From assembly GCA_947367055.1 (NCBI GenBank), contig CANBCI010000001.1:124001-188000 (forward strand): 64,000 nucleotides of DNA, read 5' to 3'. Positions 9,171 to 18,024 of this stretch are shown piece by piece. Position 1 is the first letter of the stretch, and each line of letters begins with the position of its first letter. Under the pieces are notes generated by a model. The model was not told where the DNA came from. It did not search any database and saw only the letters and a program-made list of their open reading frames with translations. The translations under genes were made by a program, and so were the position numbers. This DNA is from an uncultured Alphaproteobacteria bacterium (GTDB taxonomy: Bacteria; Pseudomonadota; Alphaproteobacteria; Rs-D84).

Positions 9171-10679
9171 CTATTGCGCAATCAAATTGTTATAGACCTT
9201 TTTATCGGTCAATATTTTAGCGGCCACCGCGGCGGATAATGCATCCTCGTCCGCGCCGCTGGATATAACCGGACAACCGCGACGTATCGCGTCCGCCGGG
9301 ATGTCCGTCTGCTTATTAAAATCCCGGGCGTTAAAATCGTTGTTTATAACATTCAAAAAGAACGCGTTCTGTTGCGACGCCGACCTGATGTTCGACAAAC
9401 ACACAATCGGGAACACGCCACGCCCGTCAATTTCGCGACCCGACCCCGTTTTTATGGACCGGTTCAGCAATTCCAATGCGGCGCCAGAATCTAAATCTAT
9501 ACGCGTTGCAATTCTTGCCGCGCCATGCGTCGGCGTTCCAACCAATACGCCGCGGGCATTTTCATAAAATGCGGCGGCCACCGCCTCGGCCGTGCCGCGT
9601 GTCTGATCGGACATCAACACCACAACCGGCGCCTTTGTCACCGCGTTGCCGCCGGGAACAACCTCCACCTCTTCCAGCGCGGTTTGCGCAATCCGCATCA
9701 CGGGCGTCTGTCCGACAAATAGCCCCGCCAATTTCGCCGCAGCCCTTTCATCATCACCGCCGCTGCTGCGCAGGTCCAAAATTATGCCGGCCGCATCGCC
9801 GTACTTGCCAAGCGCCTCGCTCACAATCGAGACGGTATTGTCGGTTATATTATGAATAACGATTTCCAAGATGTCCCCAGCATCGCCCCCGGTCCGATGC
9901 ACAACATCGGCATCCGCGACAACGACCGTTGCGCGGCGCAAAACAACGTCACGATTTCCCGACGGCGACAATAATTTGATTTTTGCGGTCCCAGAATTAA
10001 ACCCGTCCAACGCCGCCGCCAAGTCTGCGTCATCCATATCGGATACGGCAACACCATTTATATTTACTATCAGATCACCCGCCGCGACACCGGCCGCGTC
10101 CGCGGGCGAGCCCTTAAATACGCCGTTTATGCGGAAATTCCCACGCGAATCACGCGCCCCGGTCACCCCAACCGTCGTCAGCATTCGGTTATCTTCCAGC
10201 ATTTCCGCCGTACGCGACGGAATATAACGCCCGTTTTCATCAATTCCGCGCGTCAGTGTTTCAACAACCTTTTTATACAACTCCGTCGGGGTTGCACGGC
10301 GCAATGCGGCATCGCGCGCGCGCAGTTGCAACATCAATGCGGTCGTTATTTCGCCAAAGCCATTCCAGTCACGCTGTGCCGGCCGCGGAAAATTTGCCAC
10401 AATCGCATCGTCCCAGACCAAAACAACACGTTCATCCGTCGCGGCGATATGCGCATGCGGATTTAATTTTTCCAGGCTTTCAACCGCAACATTTATATTG
10501 CGACCACCCCAGCGCACGCCGTCCAGTTTTTCATATATGTCAGCAAATGTTTTTGACGCCTCGATAACATTTATGCCATTTTGTACGGGTTCGTCTTCGA
10601 AAAACAGACTGTCAGCCGATGCGGCCATGGGCGTTACCACGGCCAAAAACATCGGCAAAATAATTTTATTCAAATTCAT
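9171..10679 (-). CDS. Exported S41/C-terminal-processing-protease homologue lacking the catalytic dyad
   Basis: A 502-residue protein with a signal peptide (cleavage near AASADS), a PDZ domain around residues 165-250 (VGVTGARDSRG, GSPADAAGVAAGDLIVNINGV) and a C-terminal S41 peptidase fold (LDLRSSGG, VVVLMSDQ, GREIDGRGVFP). In active CtpA-type enzymes the nucleophile is three residues before the Glu of the SASE motif and the general base is the Lys of TFGKG. Here the aligned residues are Gly362 (in QTRGTAE) and Ala387 (in THGAAR). It is therefore probably an inactive scaffold or peptide-binding relative. It sits 31 bases after secF and 9 before the PAP2 gene, with a strong GGAGGAAG ribosome site. 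Confidence 0.85.
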   Translation of the reverse strand: MNLNKIILPMFLAVVTPMAASADSLFFEDEPVQNGINVIEASKTFADIYEKLDGVRWGGRNINVAVESLEKLNPHAHIAATDERVVLVWDDAIVANFPRPAQRDWNGFGEITTALMLQLRARDAALRRATPTELYKKVVETLTRGIDENGRYIPSRTAEMLEDNRMLTTVGVTGARDSRGNFRINGVFKGSPADAAGVAAGDLIVNINGVAVSDMDDADLAAALDGFNSGTAKIKLLSPSGNRDVVLRRATVVVADADVVHRTGGDAGDILEIVIHNITDNTVSIVSEALGKYGDAAGIILDLRSSGGDDERAAAKLAGLFVGQTPVMRIAQTALEEVEVVPGGNAVTKAPVVVLMSDQTRGTAEAVAAAFYENARGVLVGTPTHGAARIATRIDLDSGAALELLNRSIKTGSGREIDGRGVFPIVCLSNIRSASQQNAFFLNVINNDFNARDFNKQTDIPADAIRRGCPVISSGADEDALSAAVAAKILTDKKVYNNLIAQ

Positions 10680-10709
10680 CGTATCTGCTTCCTCCCCCGG
10701 GATTAAGTC

Positions 10710-11573
10710 TCAATATTTCGTATCGCGCAGATTAAAGTGATACAAAACAACATTTGAGATATAGATACTGGTCAATGTTCCCATTACAATCGAGAATGTC
10801 ATTGCGATTGCAAAATCCTTTAGCATTACACCGCCAAAGAAATAAAGTCCGACCATTGCCAATATGGTTGAAATACTGGTCATCAAAGTTCTGTGCAGCA
10901 TTTCATTCACCGACAAATCAATCAGGTCGTTCATCGGCATTTTATGGTATTTCTTGATATTCTCGTCAATGCGGTCATAGTTCACAACCTTGTCGTTTAT
11001 GGAATATCCTATACCCATCAAGATGACCGCAATGGATGTTTGGTTGAATTCCAGACCCGCCACGGAAAAGAATCCGAACATCAAGATAAAATCCAGTACC
11101 AGCGATACAAACGAACCCACCGCATACCCGCCGCGATAACGAATCCAGATGTACACGCTCATCAGAACGAATGAAACGAGTATCGCCAAAATTCCGCCGC
11201 GAACCAATTCCCCGCCGATTTTTGGCCCCACAATCTGAACCTGGGAATATTGGACATTGTCACCCAGAATATTCTTTATTTCCGCGACGCGAACATTTTG
11301 CTCTGCATCCGTCGCGCCCTTGGGCAGACCAACACGCACCAATATGGAATTGTCGCCGACCGTCTGCAGTTCGGGGCTGAACGGCGCCAATGCCGCGCGC
11401 ATTTTGTCGATTGTGTATTCCGGCGTTGTCGGCGTCACCTCCATCGATATGCCGCCCGCAAAATCAATGCCATAGTTCAAGCCGCGTGTCGCCAACGATA
11501 CAATCGACAACGCAACCAGGATTCCCGAAATCCAATACGACAATTTACGATATTTCATAAAATGCAGTTTCAT
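10710..11573 (-). CDS. secF: Protein translocase subunit SecF
   Basis: SecF forms with SecD the proton-driven RND-type accessory to SecYEG that pulls exported proteins into the periplasm. The 287-residue product has the usual length and order: first membrane segment, periplasmic domain beginning RGLNYGIDFAGGISMEV, then five membrane segments including LMGIGYSINDKVVNYDRIDE, the conserved family motif. It starts ten bases after secD with an AAGGAAAG ribosome site. An internal Met at residue 6 is an alternative start. It belongs to the yajC-secD-secF run, the standard bacterial order. Confidence 0.97.
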   Translation of the reverse strand: MKLHFMKYRKLSYWISGILVALSIVSLATRGLNYGIDFAGGISMEVTPTTPEYTIDKMRAALAPFSPELQTVGDNSILVRVGLPKGATDAEQNVRVAEIKNILGDNVQYSQVQIVGPKIGGELVRGGILAILVSFVLMSVYIWIRYRGGYAVGSFVSLVLDFILMFGFFSVAGLEFNQTSIAVILMGIGYSINDKVVNYDRIDENIKKYHKMPMNDLIDLSVNEMLHRTLMTSISTILAMVGLYFFGGVMLKDFAIAMTFSIVMGTLTSIYISNVVLYHFNLRDTKY

Positions 11574-11583
11574 AATACTTTCC

Positions 11584-13143
11584 TTATTTATTTCTGATAT
11601 ATCCGATTTTCTTGTTTTTGCCGTTCATGTACCAGTCAATCAAAACACGCGACAGCATCAGGCATGTAAACAGCGTCGTAATAACACCAATTGACAGTGT
11701 AACCGCAAACCCGCGTATCGGGCCCGCGCCGAACTGGAACAAAATCAACGAACAAATCAGGTTTGTCAGATTTCCGTCCATAACTGTCTTGACGGAACGA
11801 TTGAACCCAAGGTCAACCGCACGCAGTGGCGCGACGCCCGCGCGAACCTCATCGCGGATTCGTTCAAACGGCAGGATATTCGCATCCACCGCCATCCCCA
11901 GCGTCAGTACGATACCCGCAATTCCGGGCAGTGTCAGCGTCGCCCCCAGCAGTGCGGACACGCCGATAATCATCGCCAAATTCACCAGCAACACTATGTC
12001 CGCAATCAGCCCGAATGTGCGATAGGCAAATATCATGAACAATATTACAAACAGCACGCCAACCGCCGAACCAATTTTACCGGTCGCGATTGTATCCGCC
12101 CCCAGGCCCGCGCCAACCGTGCGTTCCTCTATCACCTGAAGCGGCGCCGGCAATGCGCCCGACCGCAGCAACACAGCCAAATCCTTTGCGCTTTGCAATG
12201 TAAAGTTCCCAGAAATTTGCCCCTTGCCACCGGGTATCGGTTCGCGTATAACCGGGGCGGACAAAACCTTGCCGTCAAGGACGATTGCAAAGCGTTCATT
12301 TACATGCTCGGTCGTAAGGCGCGTGAACTTGCGGCCGCCCGCCGCATCAAACGCCATTGATACAACCGGCATCTGATTATTGTCATATGCAGCCTGGGCG
12401 TCTTTTAGTGATTCACCGGAAACCTCGACACGGGAATAAACCGGTATAACGGCGCCGCCCGAATCCATATCCGGCAGGAATTCTGTCCCCGCGGGCGCAT
12501 GCCCCGACGCCAACTGTTCGGCCGTCACATTTTCATTAACCAAATGGAATGTCATCTTGGCGGTTTGACCAATCAATTCCTTTATGCGTTCAGGGTTGTC
12601 GACACCCGGCAACTGAACCAGAATGTATTTGCCGCCCTGACTCTGGATAGACGGTTCCTTGGTCCCCAGCGCATCGATACGACGACGCACAATTTCAATA
12701 CTGCGGCTTAACGCATCGCTGACCATTTCCTGTTTTTGTTTTTCAGAATAGGATAATTTTACCGTCTTTGCATCCGAAGTAATATCGACGCCACCCCCCA
12801 AGACCGATTTCAAACGACCCTTTGCGGCGGAAACCTGATCCGCATCGCGAACGACAAACGACACAACGCCGTCCGCACTGCGCAGATTTGAAAAACGGAT
12901 TACACCCTTGTCACGGTCAATCAGGGTACTGCGCACCTCTTCATACAATTGCGCCGCCTTTTCCTGAAACATTGTGTCGGTGTCAACCTCCAGCAACAAC
13001 TGCGCCCCGCCCTTCAAATCCAGGCCCAGCGGGATCGGCCGTATCCATGACGGGAAATACGGCGCCAGGCGCGGCGACATCGTCGGCACCGCCAGCAATA
13101 CGCCGAACACCGCAACAAAAATTATCGCAAGTTTCTTAAACAT
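11584..13143 (-). CDS. secD: Protein translocase subunit SecD
   Basis: The 519-residue SecD has one N-terminal membrane segment, a large periplasmic region (about residues 30-340) with GLDLKGGAQLLLEV, RRRIDALGTKEPSIQ and the LPGVDNPERIK segment, then five C-terminal membrane helices containing GMAVDANILPFERIRDE, the D-x-N/F-E/R motif needed for proton coupling. It sits between yajC (12 bases upstream) and secF (10 bases downstream). Length and motifs are normal. The product works in the inner membrane with SecF and YajC on SecYEG. Confidence 0.97.
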   Translation of the reverse strand: MFKKLAIIFVAVFGVLLAVPTMSPRLAPYFPSWIRPIPLGLDLKGGAQLLLEVDTDTMFQEKAAQLYEEVRSTLIDRDKGVIRFSNLRSADGVVSFVVRDADQVSAAKGRLKSVLGGGVDITSDAKTVKLSYSEKQKQEMVSDALSRSIEIVRRRIDALGTKEPSIQSQGGKYILVQLPGVDNPERIKELIGQTAKMTFHLVNENVTAEQLASGHAPAGTEFLPDMDSGGAVIPVYSRVEVSGESLKDAQAAYDNNQMPVVSMAFDAAGGRKFTRLTTEHVNERFAIVLDGKVLSAPVIREPIPGGKGQISGNFTLQSAKDLAVLLRSGALPAPLQVIEERTVGAGLGADTIATGKIGSAVGVLFVILFMIFAYRTFGLIADIVLLVNLAMIIGVSALLGATLTLPGIAGIVLTLGMAVDANILPFERIRDEVRAGVAPLRAVDLGFNRSVKTVMDGNLTNLICSLILFQFGAGPIRGFAVTLSIGVITTLFTCLMLSRVLIDWYMNGKNKKIGYIRNK

Positions 13144-13155
13144 ACCAAAACCCTT

Positions 13156-13470
13156 TTATTTTTCAACGCTTGCAACGGCGTTCTTGTTAACCTCAACAAC
13201 GACGCCTTTGGCGATTTCAACCTCGATTGTTTGTTCGTTTATTTTTTTAATCGTACCCAAAATACCGGCCGCCATGACGCGGTTGCCAACCTGCATAGAA
13301 TCCAGCATTTTTTGATATTCAGCCATGCGCCGCTTGTTCGGGCGAACCATGAATATATAGATTATCGCAAATACAACCGCGCAATACATCGCCATGTACA
13401 ACCAATTGCCCTGCTGGGCGGCATTGGCCGCAACAACCGCATTGTCGGCAACAACAGTTTCTACTGCCAT
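13156..13470 (-). CDS. yajC: Sec translocon accessory protein YajC
   Basis: YajC is a small single-pass inner-membrane partner of SecDF. The 104-residue product has a hydrophobic helix around residues 24-42 (MAMYCAVVFAIIYIFMVRP), the conserved RPNKRRMAEYQKML segment directly after it and a small cytoplasmic beta domain (VGNRVMAAGILGTIKKINEQ). It begins with an AAGGAGAAATT ribosome site and is the first gene of the Sec run. The 75 bases up to the mutL stop contain no clear terminator. Confidence 0.95.
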   Translation of the reverse strand: MAVETVVADNAVVAANAAQQGNWLYMAMYCAVVFAIIYIFMVRPNKRRMAEYQKMLDSMQVGNRVMAAGILGTIKKINEQTIEVEIAKGVVVEVNKNAVASVEK

Positions 13471-13545
13471 AATTTCTCCTTACCTTATTATAAGTTCAGA
13501 ATAGTAAAAAAAGGTGGCGCTTGTAAAGGCAAAAAACGCGCAAAA

Positions 13546-15345
13546 CTACACGCGTTCAAACCACGCGTCCATGTCCGAAATCGGTATTATTTTGTACACC
13601 GGCCGGCCATGGTTGCATTGGCCCGCGCGTTCGGTCCGTTCAACATCACGCAACAACGCGTCCATTTGTTCCATGCTTAATTTCTGGCCTGCGCGCACGG
13701 AATGGTGGCACGCATAATTGGCCAACTTCAAATGCAGCCGTTCGCCCAAGCCCGACGAATAACCGTTTGCGCGCACCTCGTCCGCGACCGCGCGCAGCAA
13801 ATCCGCCCAGTTCAAATCCCAGTCGGCCGGCTTTTCAAAAATGGCGACGGCGTCTTCACCAAACGCGTCCACGCGCAGGCCAGCGGCCGCCATTTCATTT
13901 GCAACCGCCAAAACGGCGTTCACATCTTCGGTGCGCAGCGCAATTACAATCGGAGTCAGCAACGGCTGCGTCTTTATCGCATGATGACGCATCTTCTCGT
14001 ATGTGATGCGTTCATGGGCGGCATGCTGATCAACCACAACAAGGCCGTCACCACGGGCCGCCATGATGTATTTGTTCCCAACCTGGCCAATAACGCGCCC
14101 CAGGGGCAATTCTTCAAACGAATTTTGTGATGATGCGGCCGGTGTCAAATTATCACATTCACCGCGCGTGGCCGCCGTTTGAATTTCGGGGTCCGCACCC
14201 GTCCGCGGCGCGGGCGCCCGCGCACCGAACATGTTATTTGCGCGGTTCTGCACCGTATCGCATACGCGTGACGCGGCGGCGGGCGCATTAAAATAATTTG
14301 GCGAAACGAAAGTCATCGGTGTCACCGCCGCAGACATCGGCGCCGCGGCGGGCGATGAATTCGACCTTTCAATCATTGTCCGTGCCAACGCATCGCGCAG
14401 GCTTTTTATTATAAAAGAACGCACATGCGCGGGTTCCAAAAAGTGCACCTCGGTCTTGGCGGGTGAAACATTCACATCCACATTCTGCGGCGCCAGCGTC
14501 AGGTACAACGCACAAAGCGGGAATTCACGTGCATGCATAACATCCATATACGCGGCACGCAACGCACCGACCAGCACCTTGTCCTTGACCGGACGGCCGT
14601 TCACAAACAAATATTGGTCTATGGATGACGCACGGCGCAGCGTCGCCTCCGACACAAATCCCGTCAGGCGCATTTTTGTGGCGGACTGGCTCTGGCTGTC
14701 TATTTCCAGCATGCGCCCCGCCACGTCATCACCCATGACCGCCGTTATTCTGTCGCGCATATCCTGATTTTTTGGGAACCGCCACTTGTTGTTCAATGTA
14801 AACCCTACATCGGGCCGCGCCATAGCCAAACGCTTTACAACCTCTAAAACGGACATCATTTCGGCCCGGTCGCCACGCAAAAATTTCAACCGTGCGGGCG
14901 TCTTGGAAAACAGGTTCTGAACCCGCACGCGCGTGCCGTTTTCCCAATCGGACGGCCGCACGTCGCCGGTATTTGCATCAAGGCACCATCCGTTCTCATC
15001 ACCGCGCCGGCATGTGTCTATGGTCATGTCGGCAACACTGGCGATTGAAGGCAGCGCCTCGCCGCGAAAGCCCATAAAGTTTATGTTCAGCAAATCATCG
15101 TCCGGCAATTTTGACGTTGCGTGTCTTGTGACGCTTTTTTCCAAGTCGTCGCGCGACATCCCGGACCCGTTGTCGATAATTGAAATCATTGTGCGACCGC
15201 CGTCCACGACATCGACAACAATTTGGTCCGCGCCCGCGTCCAGGGCGTTTTCAATCAATTCCTTTACAACACTGGCGGGGCGTTCAACAACCTCGCCGGC
15301 GGCGATTTGATTGACAAGATAATCCGGCAAAACACGTACGGTCAT
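13546..15345 (-). CDS. mutL: DNA mismatch repair protein MutL
   Basis: MutL couples MutS mismatch recognition to strand incision. The 599-residue protein shows the GHKL ATPase motifs KELIENALDAGAD, DNGSGM and GFRGEALPS in its first 100 residues. The C-terminal dimerisation domain contains DQHAAHERITYE near residue 437, matching the metal-binding DQHAx2Ex4E motif of MutL proteins with their own endonuclease activity, plus ACHHSVRAG and CNHGRP. So a MutH-independent nicking mechanism is expected. The linker (about 340-410) is Ala/Pro-rich. greA lies 16 bases upstream in the same direction, so the two may share the greA promoter. Confidence 0.97.
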   Translation of the reverse strand: MTVRVLPDYLVNQIAAGEVVERPASVVKELIENALDAGADQIVVDVVDGGRTMISIIDNGSGMSRDDLEKSVTRHATSKLPDDDLLNINFMGFRGEALPSIASVADMTIDTCRRGDENGWCLDANTGDVRPSDWENGTRVRVQNLFSKTPARLKFLRGDRAEMMSVLEVVKRLAMARPDVGFTLNNKWRFPKNQDMRDRITAVMGDDVAGRMLEIDSQSQSATKMRLTGFVSEATLRRASSIDQYLFVNGRPVKDKVLVGALRAAYMDVMHAREFPLCALYLTLAPQNVDVNVSPAKTEVHFLEPAHVRSFIIKSLRDALARTMIERSNSSPAAAPMSAAVTPMTFVSPNYFNAPAAASRVCDTVQNRANNMFGARAPAPRTGADPEIQTAATRGECDNLTPAASSQNSFEELPLGRVIGQVGNKYIMAARGDGLVVVDQHAAHERITYEKMRHHAIKTQPLLTPIVIALRTEDVNAVLAVANEMAAAGLRVDAFGEDAVAIFEKPADWDLNWADLLRAVADEVRANGYSSGLGERLHLKLANYACHHSVRAGQKLSMEQMDALLRDVERTERAGQCNHGRPVYKIIPISDMDAWFERV

Positions 15346-15361
15346 GAGCTTTTAATTTCCA

Positions 15362-15832
15362 CTATTGTCTGAACTTTACATCCAGAATTTCATATTCTTT
15401 CTCGCCACCGGGCAATTTGACAATGCACGTGTCGCCGACGCACTTTCCAATCATTGCGCGCCCCACCGGCGAAGTGCATGAAATAACGGTGCGACCGTCG
15501 GATTCTATGTCGGACAAAATGCGGCATTGCATTTTGTTGCCATCCTCGTCCTCGGCGGTGACAATTGCGCCGAAAACAACCCGGTCGCCGGACAAAGACT
15601 CCACATCTATCACGGCGGCGTTTTCTATAACTTCTTCGATGAAGCCGATGCGCTTGTCAATCTGGCGCTGCTTTTCCTTGGCGGCGCTGTAATCGGCGTT
15701 TTCAGACAAATCGCCCAACGAACGCGCCCATTGCACTGTTTTTAATATTTCCGGGCGCTGAACCTCCTTCAAGTCACGCAATTCCTTGACAAGGGCGTCA
15801 AACCCGGTACGGGAAATCGGTTTCTTTTCCAT
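15362..15832 (-). CDS. greA: Transcription elongation factor GreA
   Basis: GreA rescues backtracked RNA polymerase by stimulating transcript cleavage. The 156-residue product has the coiled-coil N-terminal domain with the catalytic acidic tip (LGDLSENADYSAAKE) and the C-terminal FKBP-like domain ending SPVGRAMIGKCVGD and VKLPGGEKEYEILDV. Length is normal. It is divergent from lptG; the two promoters appear to share one palindromic -35 hexamer at 15881-15886. mutL follows 16 bases downstream. Confidence 0.97.
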   Translation of the reverse strand: MEKKPISRTGFDALVKELRDLKEVQRPEILKTVQWARSLGDLSENADYSAAKEKQRQIDKRIGFIEEVIENAAVIDVESLSGDRVVFGAIVTAEDEDGNKMQCRILSDIESDGRTVISCTSPVGRAMIGKCVGDTCIVKLPGGEKEYEILDVKFRQ

Positions 15833-15858
15833 TTTTATTAACCTTGTTTTTTATCAAA

Positions 15859-15909
15859 ATTATATCCATTCATTTTAATTTTGCAATTGCCAAATTAACA
15901 GGCTATACT
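15859..15909. promoter_or_regulatory. Back-to-back greA and lptG promoters sharing a palindromic -35
   Basis: TTGCAA at 15881-15886 is its own reverse complement. Leftward, a 16-base spacer leads to TATAAT (15864-15859 on the minus strand) for greA. Rightward, a 17-base spacer leads to TATACT (15904-15909) for lptG. If both are used, the same six bases serve polymerase in both directions, so the two promoters cannot be occupied together. A second TATAAT at 15924-15929 is an alternative rightward -10 without a good -35. Confidence 0.55.
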
Positions 15910-15944
15910 TTTCCCGATACACATATAATATATTGTAAGGCATC

Positions 15945-17006
15945 ATGTTCAAATTTAATATTTTAAACAGATTTTTAATGCGTCGTTTTTTTGGCGGCGT
16001 GGGTCTTGTCATGCTGGTTGTGTGCGGAATCATTGTCGCGGTTACATTTGTGGAACGGCTGCCGTCAAACCCGACAATTGGCGCCGCGCTTATGGAATCA
16101 TGGATACGGCTTTTGGAATATATGCCGTTGTTTCTGCCGATGGCGGTGTTTATGGGGACATTGCTGGCCTCCTACAACCTGACCAAATCAACAGAAAAGA
16201 TAATAATTGCCAGTGCGGGTCTGTCGCCGTATCAATCGGCGCGGCCGTTTTTACTGGGCGCGGCACTGATCGGGTTTGTCGCGACAATGGTGATAAATCC
16301 CTACTCGGTTAATTTAAGCGAAAAAAACATAACGTCGCACAACCTGAAACTTATTGACGACGCCGTCTGGCTGCGCGAGGCGGGGGAAAACGGATTCATA
16401 ACCATGCGGGCGGGAAAAATGCTGGCCGCGACCAAAGACGAAATGGTCTTCGCAAATGCGACCGTATACATCCAGGATCCACAGTTCCGCCCCGTCCAGC
16501 AGGTTCAGGCGGATAAAATAACCCTGACCGAAGACGGACTCGACGCGCCGCGCGCACGCGTATGGAACTCAATCGGCGCCATGAAAACGGAAAAATGGTC
16601 GATAAAAACGCGCCTTACGCCGCGCACTGTTTTGGACAGATACCTTCAGCCGGACCAGATTTCATTCTGGGATTTACCGGCGTTTATAAAAAAGATGAGC
16701 GCAATCGGAATTCCCATGCGCGGTCATTTGGTTCAGTTTTGGACATTGCTGTTTCTGCCGCTGACAATGGTTGCAATGGCGACATTGGGCGTGGCGTTTT
16801 CACAAACGCGCCAACGCAGGAATTACAGTTTCGGCGTAAAATTCAGTTCCGGCGTCATTACATGCTTTGCGCTGTATTTCCTGACAAACCTGTTTAACGC
16901 GCTGGGGGCGACGGGGGCATTGCCGGCAATGCTGTCGGTCATTGCGCCGCCACTGATTATAATTGCCGCGGCGGGAATGTTCATCGCCAGTTTTGATTCT
17001 ATATAA
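15945..17006 (+). CDS. lptG: LptF/LptG-family lipopolysaccharide export permease, probably LptG
   Basis: LptF and LptG form the inner-membrane permease pair that, with LptB, extracts lipopolysaccharide for transport to the outer membrane. The 353-residue protein has the YjgP/YjgQ layout: three N-terminal helices (residues about 15-120), a periplasmic beta-jellyroll region (about 130-250) and three C-terminal helices (about 265-350) with LFLPLTMVAMATLGVAFS. The LptG assignment over LptF is by general resemblance only; no partner permease lies nearby. The ribosome site is GTAAGG. It heads a plus-strand run with a small membrane protein, xerC/D and a J-domain gene. Confidence 0.88.
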   Translation: MFKFNILNRFLMRRFFGGVGLVMLVVCGIIVAVTFVERLPSNPTIGAALMESWIRLLEYMPLFLPMAVFMGTLLASYNLTKSTEKIIIASAGLSPYQSARPFLLGAALIGFVATMVINPYSVNLSEKNITSHNLKLIDDAVWLREAGENGFITMRAGKMLAATKDEMVFANATVYIQDPQFRPVQQVQADKITLTEDGLDAPRARVWNSIGAMKTEKWSIKTRLTPRTVLDRYLQPDQISFWDLPAFIKKMSAIGIPMRGHLVQFWTLLFLPLTMVAMATLGVAFSQTRQRRNYSFGVKFSSGVITCFALYFLTNLFNALGATGALPAMLSVIAPPLIIIAAAGMFIASFDSI

Positions 17007-17026
17007 AAAACCAAAGGAAAACCGAC

Positions 17027-17158
17027 ATGCCGTTGCGTAAAAAGAACACTTTGCGGAATAACATAATAATATGGACGCTGATTGCGGTGCTGGTTCTGCT
17101 GATGATAATATCATTCGCCCCGCATCCGCAAATGACCGAAATAGTACTGTTTCCATGA
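17027..17158 (+). CDS. Small single-pass membrane protein, 43 residues
   Basis: ATG at 17027 follows an AAAGGA ribosome site by about seven bases, 20 bases after the lptG stop. The 43-residue product is a basic N-terminus (MPLRKKNTLRNN) followed by one membrane helix (IIIWTLIAVLVLLMIISF) and a short tail. Its TGA stop overlaps the ATG of the recombinase gene (ATGA), so the two are translationally coupled. The positive-inside rule puts the N-terminus in the cytoplasm. It is too short for most gene callers, but spacing, ribosome site and overlap all support it. Function unknown. Confidence 0.75.
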   Translation: MPLRKKNTLRNNIIIWTLIAVLVLLMIISFAPHPQMTEIVLFP

Positions 17159-18024
17159 ATTATATCGAGATATTTTTAGAGGCGTTGGCCGCTGAAAAAG
17201 GACGCAGTGAAAAAACAATCTACAATTATTCGGCGGATTTACATGCGGCCGACGCGGCAATTGCGGGCGGATTGATGTCAGCCGATGCAAAAGACGTGCA
17301 AAATTACATATCGTCGCTGAAAATAAAACCGTCGTCCATTGCGCGCAAGGCCAGTTGCCTGCGGTCTTTCTATAAATTTATGATGACGGAAAAAATAATA
17401 TCGAAAAATCCGACCATGGGGCTGGAACTGCCGCGGCGGGCGCGGGTATTGCCGAAACTTTTAAGTGCGGATGAAATAAACCTGCTGATATCGTCGGCCG
17501 GCGACACACGAAATGTTGTGCGACTGCGTGCGATGATTGAACTGACATACGCATCGGGGCTGCGCGTATCGGAATTATGCGAACTGCCCGTGCGGGCGAT
17601 ACTGGGGGACAAACTGCTGATTCATGGCAAGGGCGCGAAAGAAAGAATTGTCCCCATGCACCAAGGCGCCGTGCACGCCCTGGAAAAGTGGATGGATGTT
17701 CGCGGCCCGGACAATTCAAAATTCGTATTTCCCGGTCCCGGAAAAACAGGCCACATAACGCGTGACGGATTTTTCAAAATACTAAAAAAGTGCGCGTTGC
17801 TGGCCGGCATATCCCCAGACAGGGTAAGCCCGCATGTACTGCGTCATTCATTTGCGTCGCACCTACTGGCGGGCGGGGCGAACCTGCGGGCGATACAGAC
17901 AATGCTGGGGCACGAAGACATTTCAACAACCCAGATTTACACCCATGTCGCGCCGGAAAAACTGATTGACGCGGTTGCGATGCATCATCCGCTGGGGAAC
18001 AAGACAAAGGCTACGGACAAATGA
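17155..18024 (+). CDS. Tyrosine recombinase XerC/XerD
   Basis: Site-specific recombinase that resolves chromosome dimers at dif, controlled by FtsK. The 289-residue protein has the N-terminal SAM-like core-binding domain (residues 1-85) and the catalytic domain with the full set of active residues: Arg in ASGLRVSEL, Lys in GKGAKERIVPM, the HVLRHSFASHL motif, the His of LGHEDISTTQ and the Tyr nucleophile in IYTHV. ATG 17155 is chosen because it overlaps the stop of the small membrane gene and gives the usual family N-terminus (MNYIEIFLEALAAEKG). It ends with an ATGA overlap into the J-domain gene. XerC and XerD cannot be separated with certainty. Confidence 0.93.
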   Translation: MNYIEIFLEALAAEKGRSEKTIYNYSADLHAADAAIAGGLMSADAKDVQNYISSLKIKPSSIARKASCLRSFYKFMMTEKIISKNPTMGLELPRRARVLPKLLSADEINLLISSAGDTRNVVRLRAMIELTYASGLRVSELCELPVRAILGDKLLIHGKGAKERIVPMHQGAVHALEKWMDVRGPDNSKFVFPGPGKTGHITRDGFFKILKKCALLAGISPDRVSPHVLRHSFASHLLAGGANLRAIQTMLGHEDISTTQIYTHVAPEKLIDAVAMHHPLGNKTKATDK

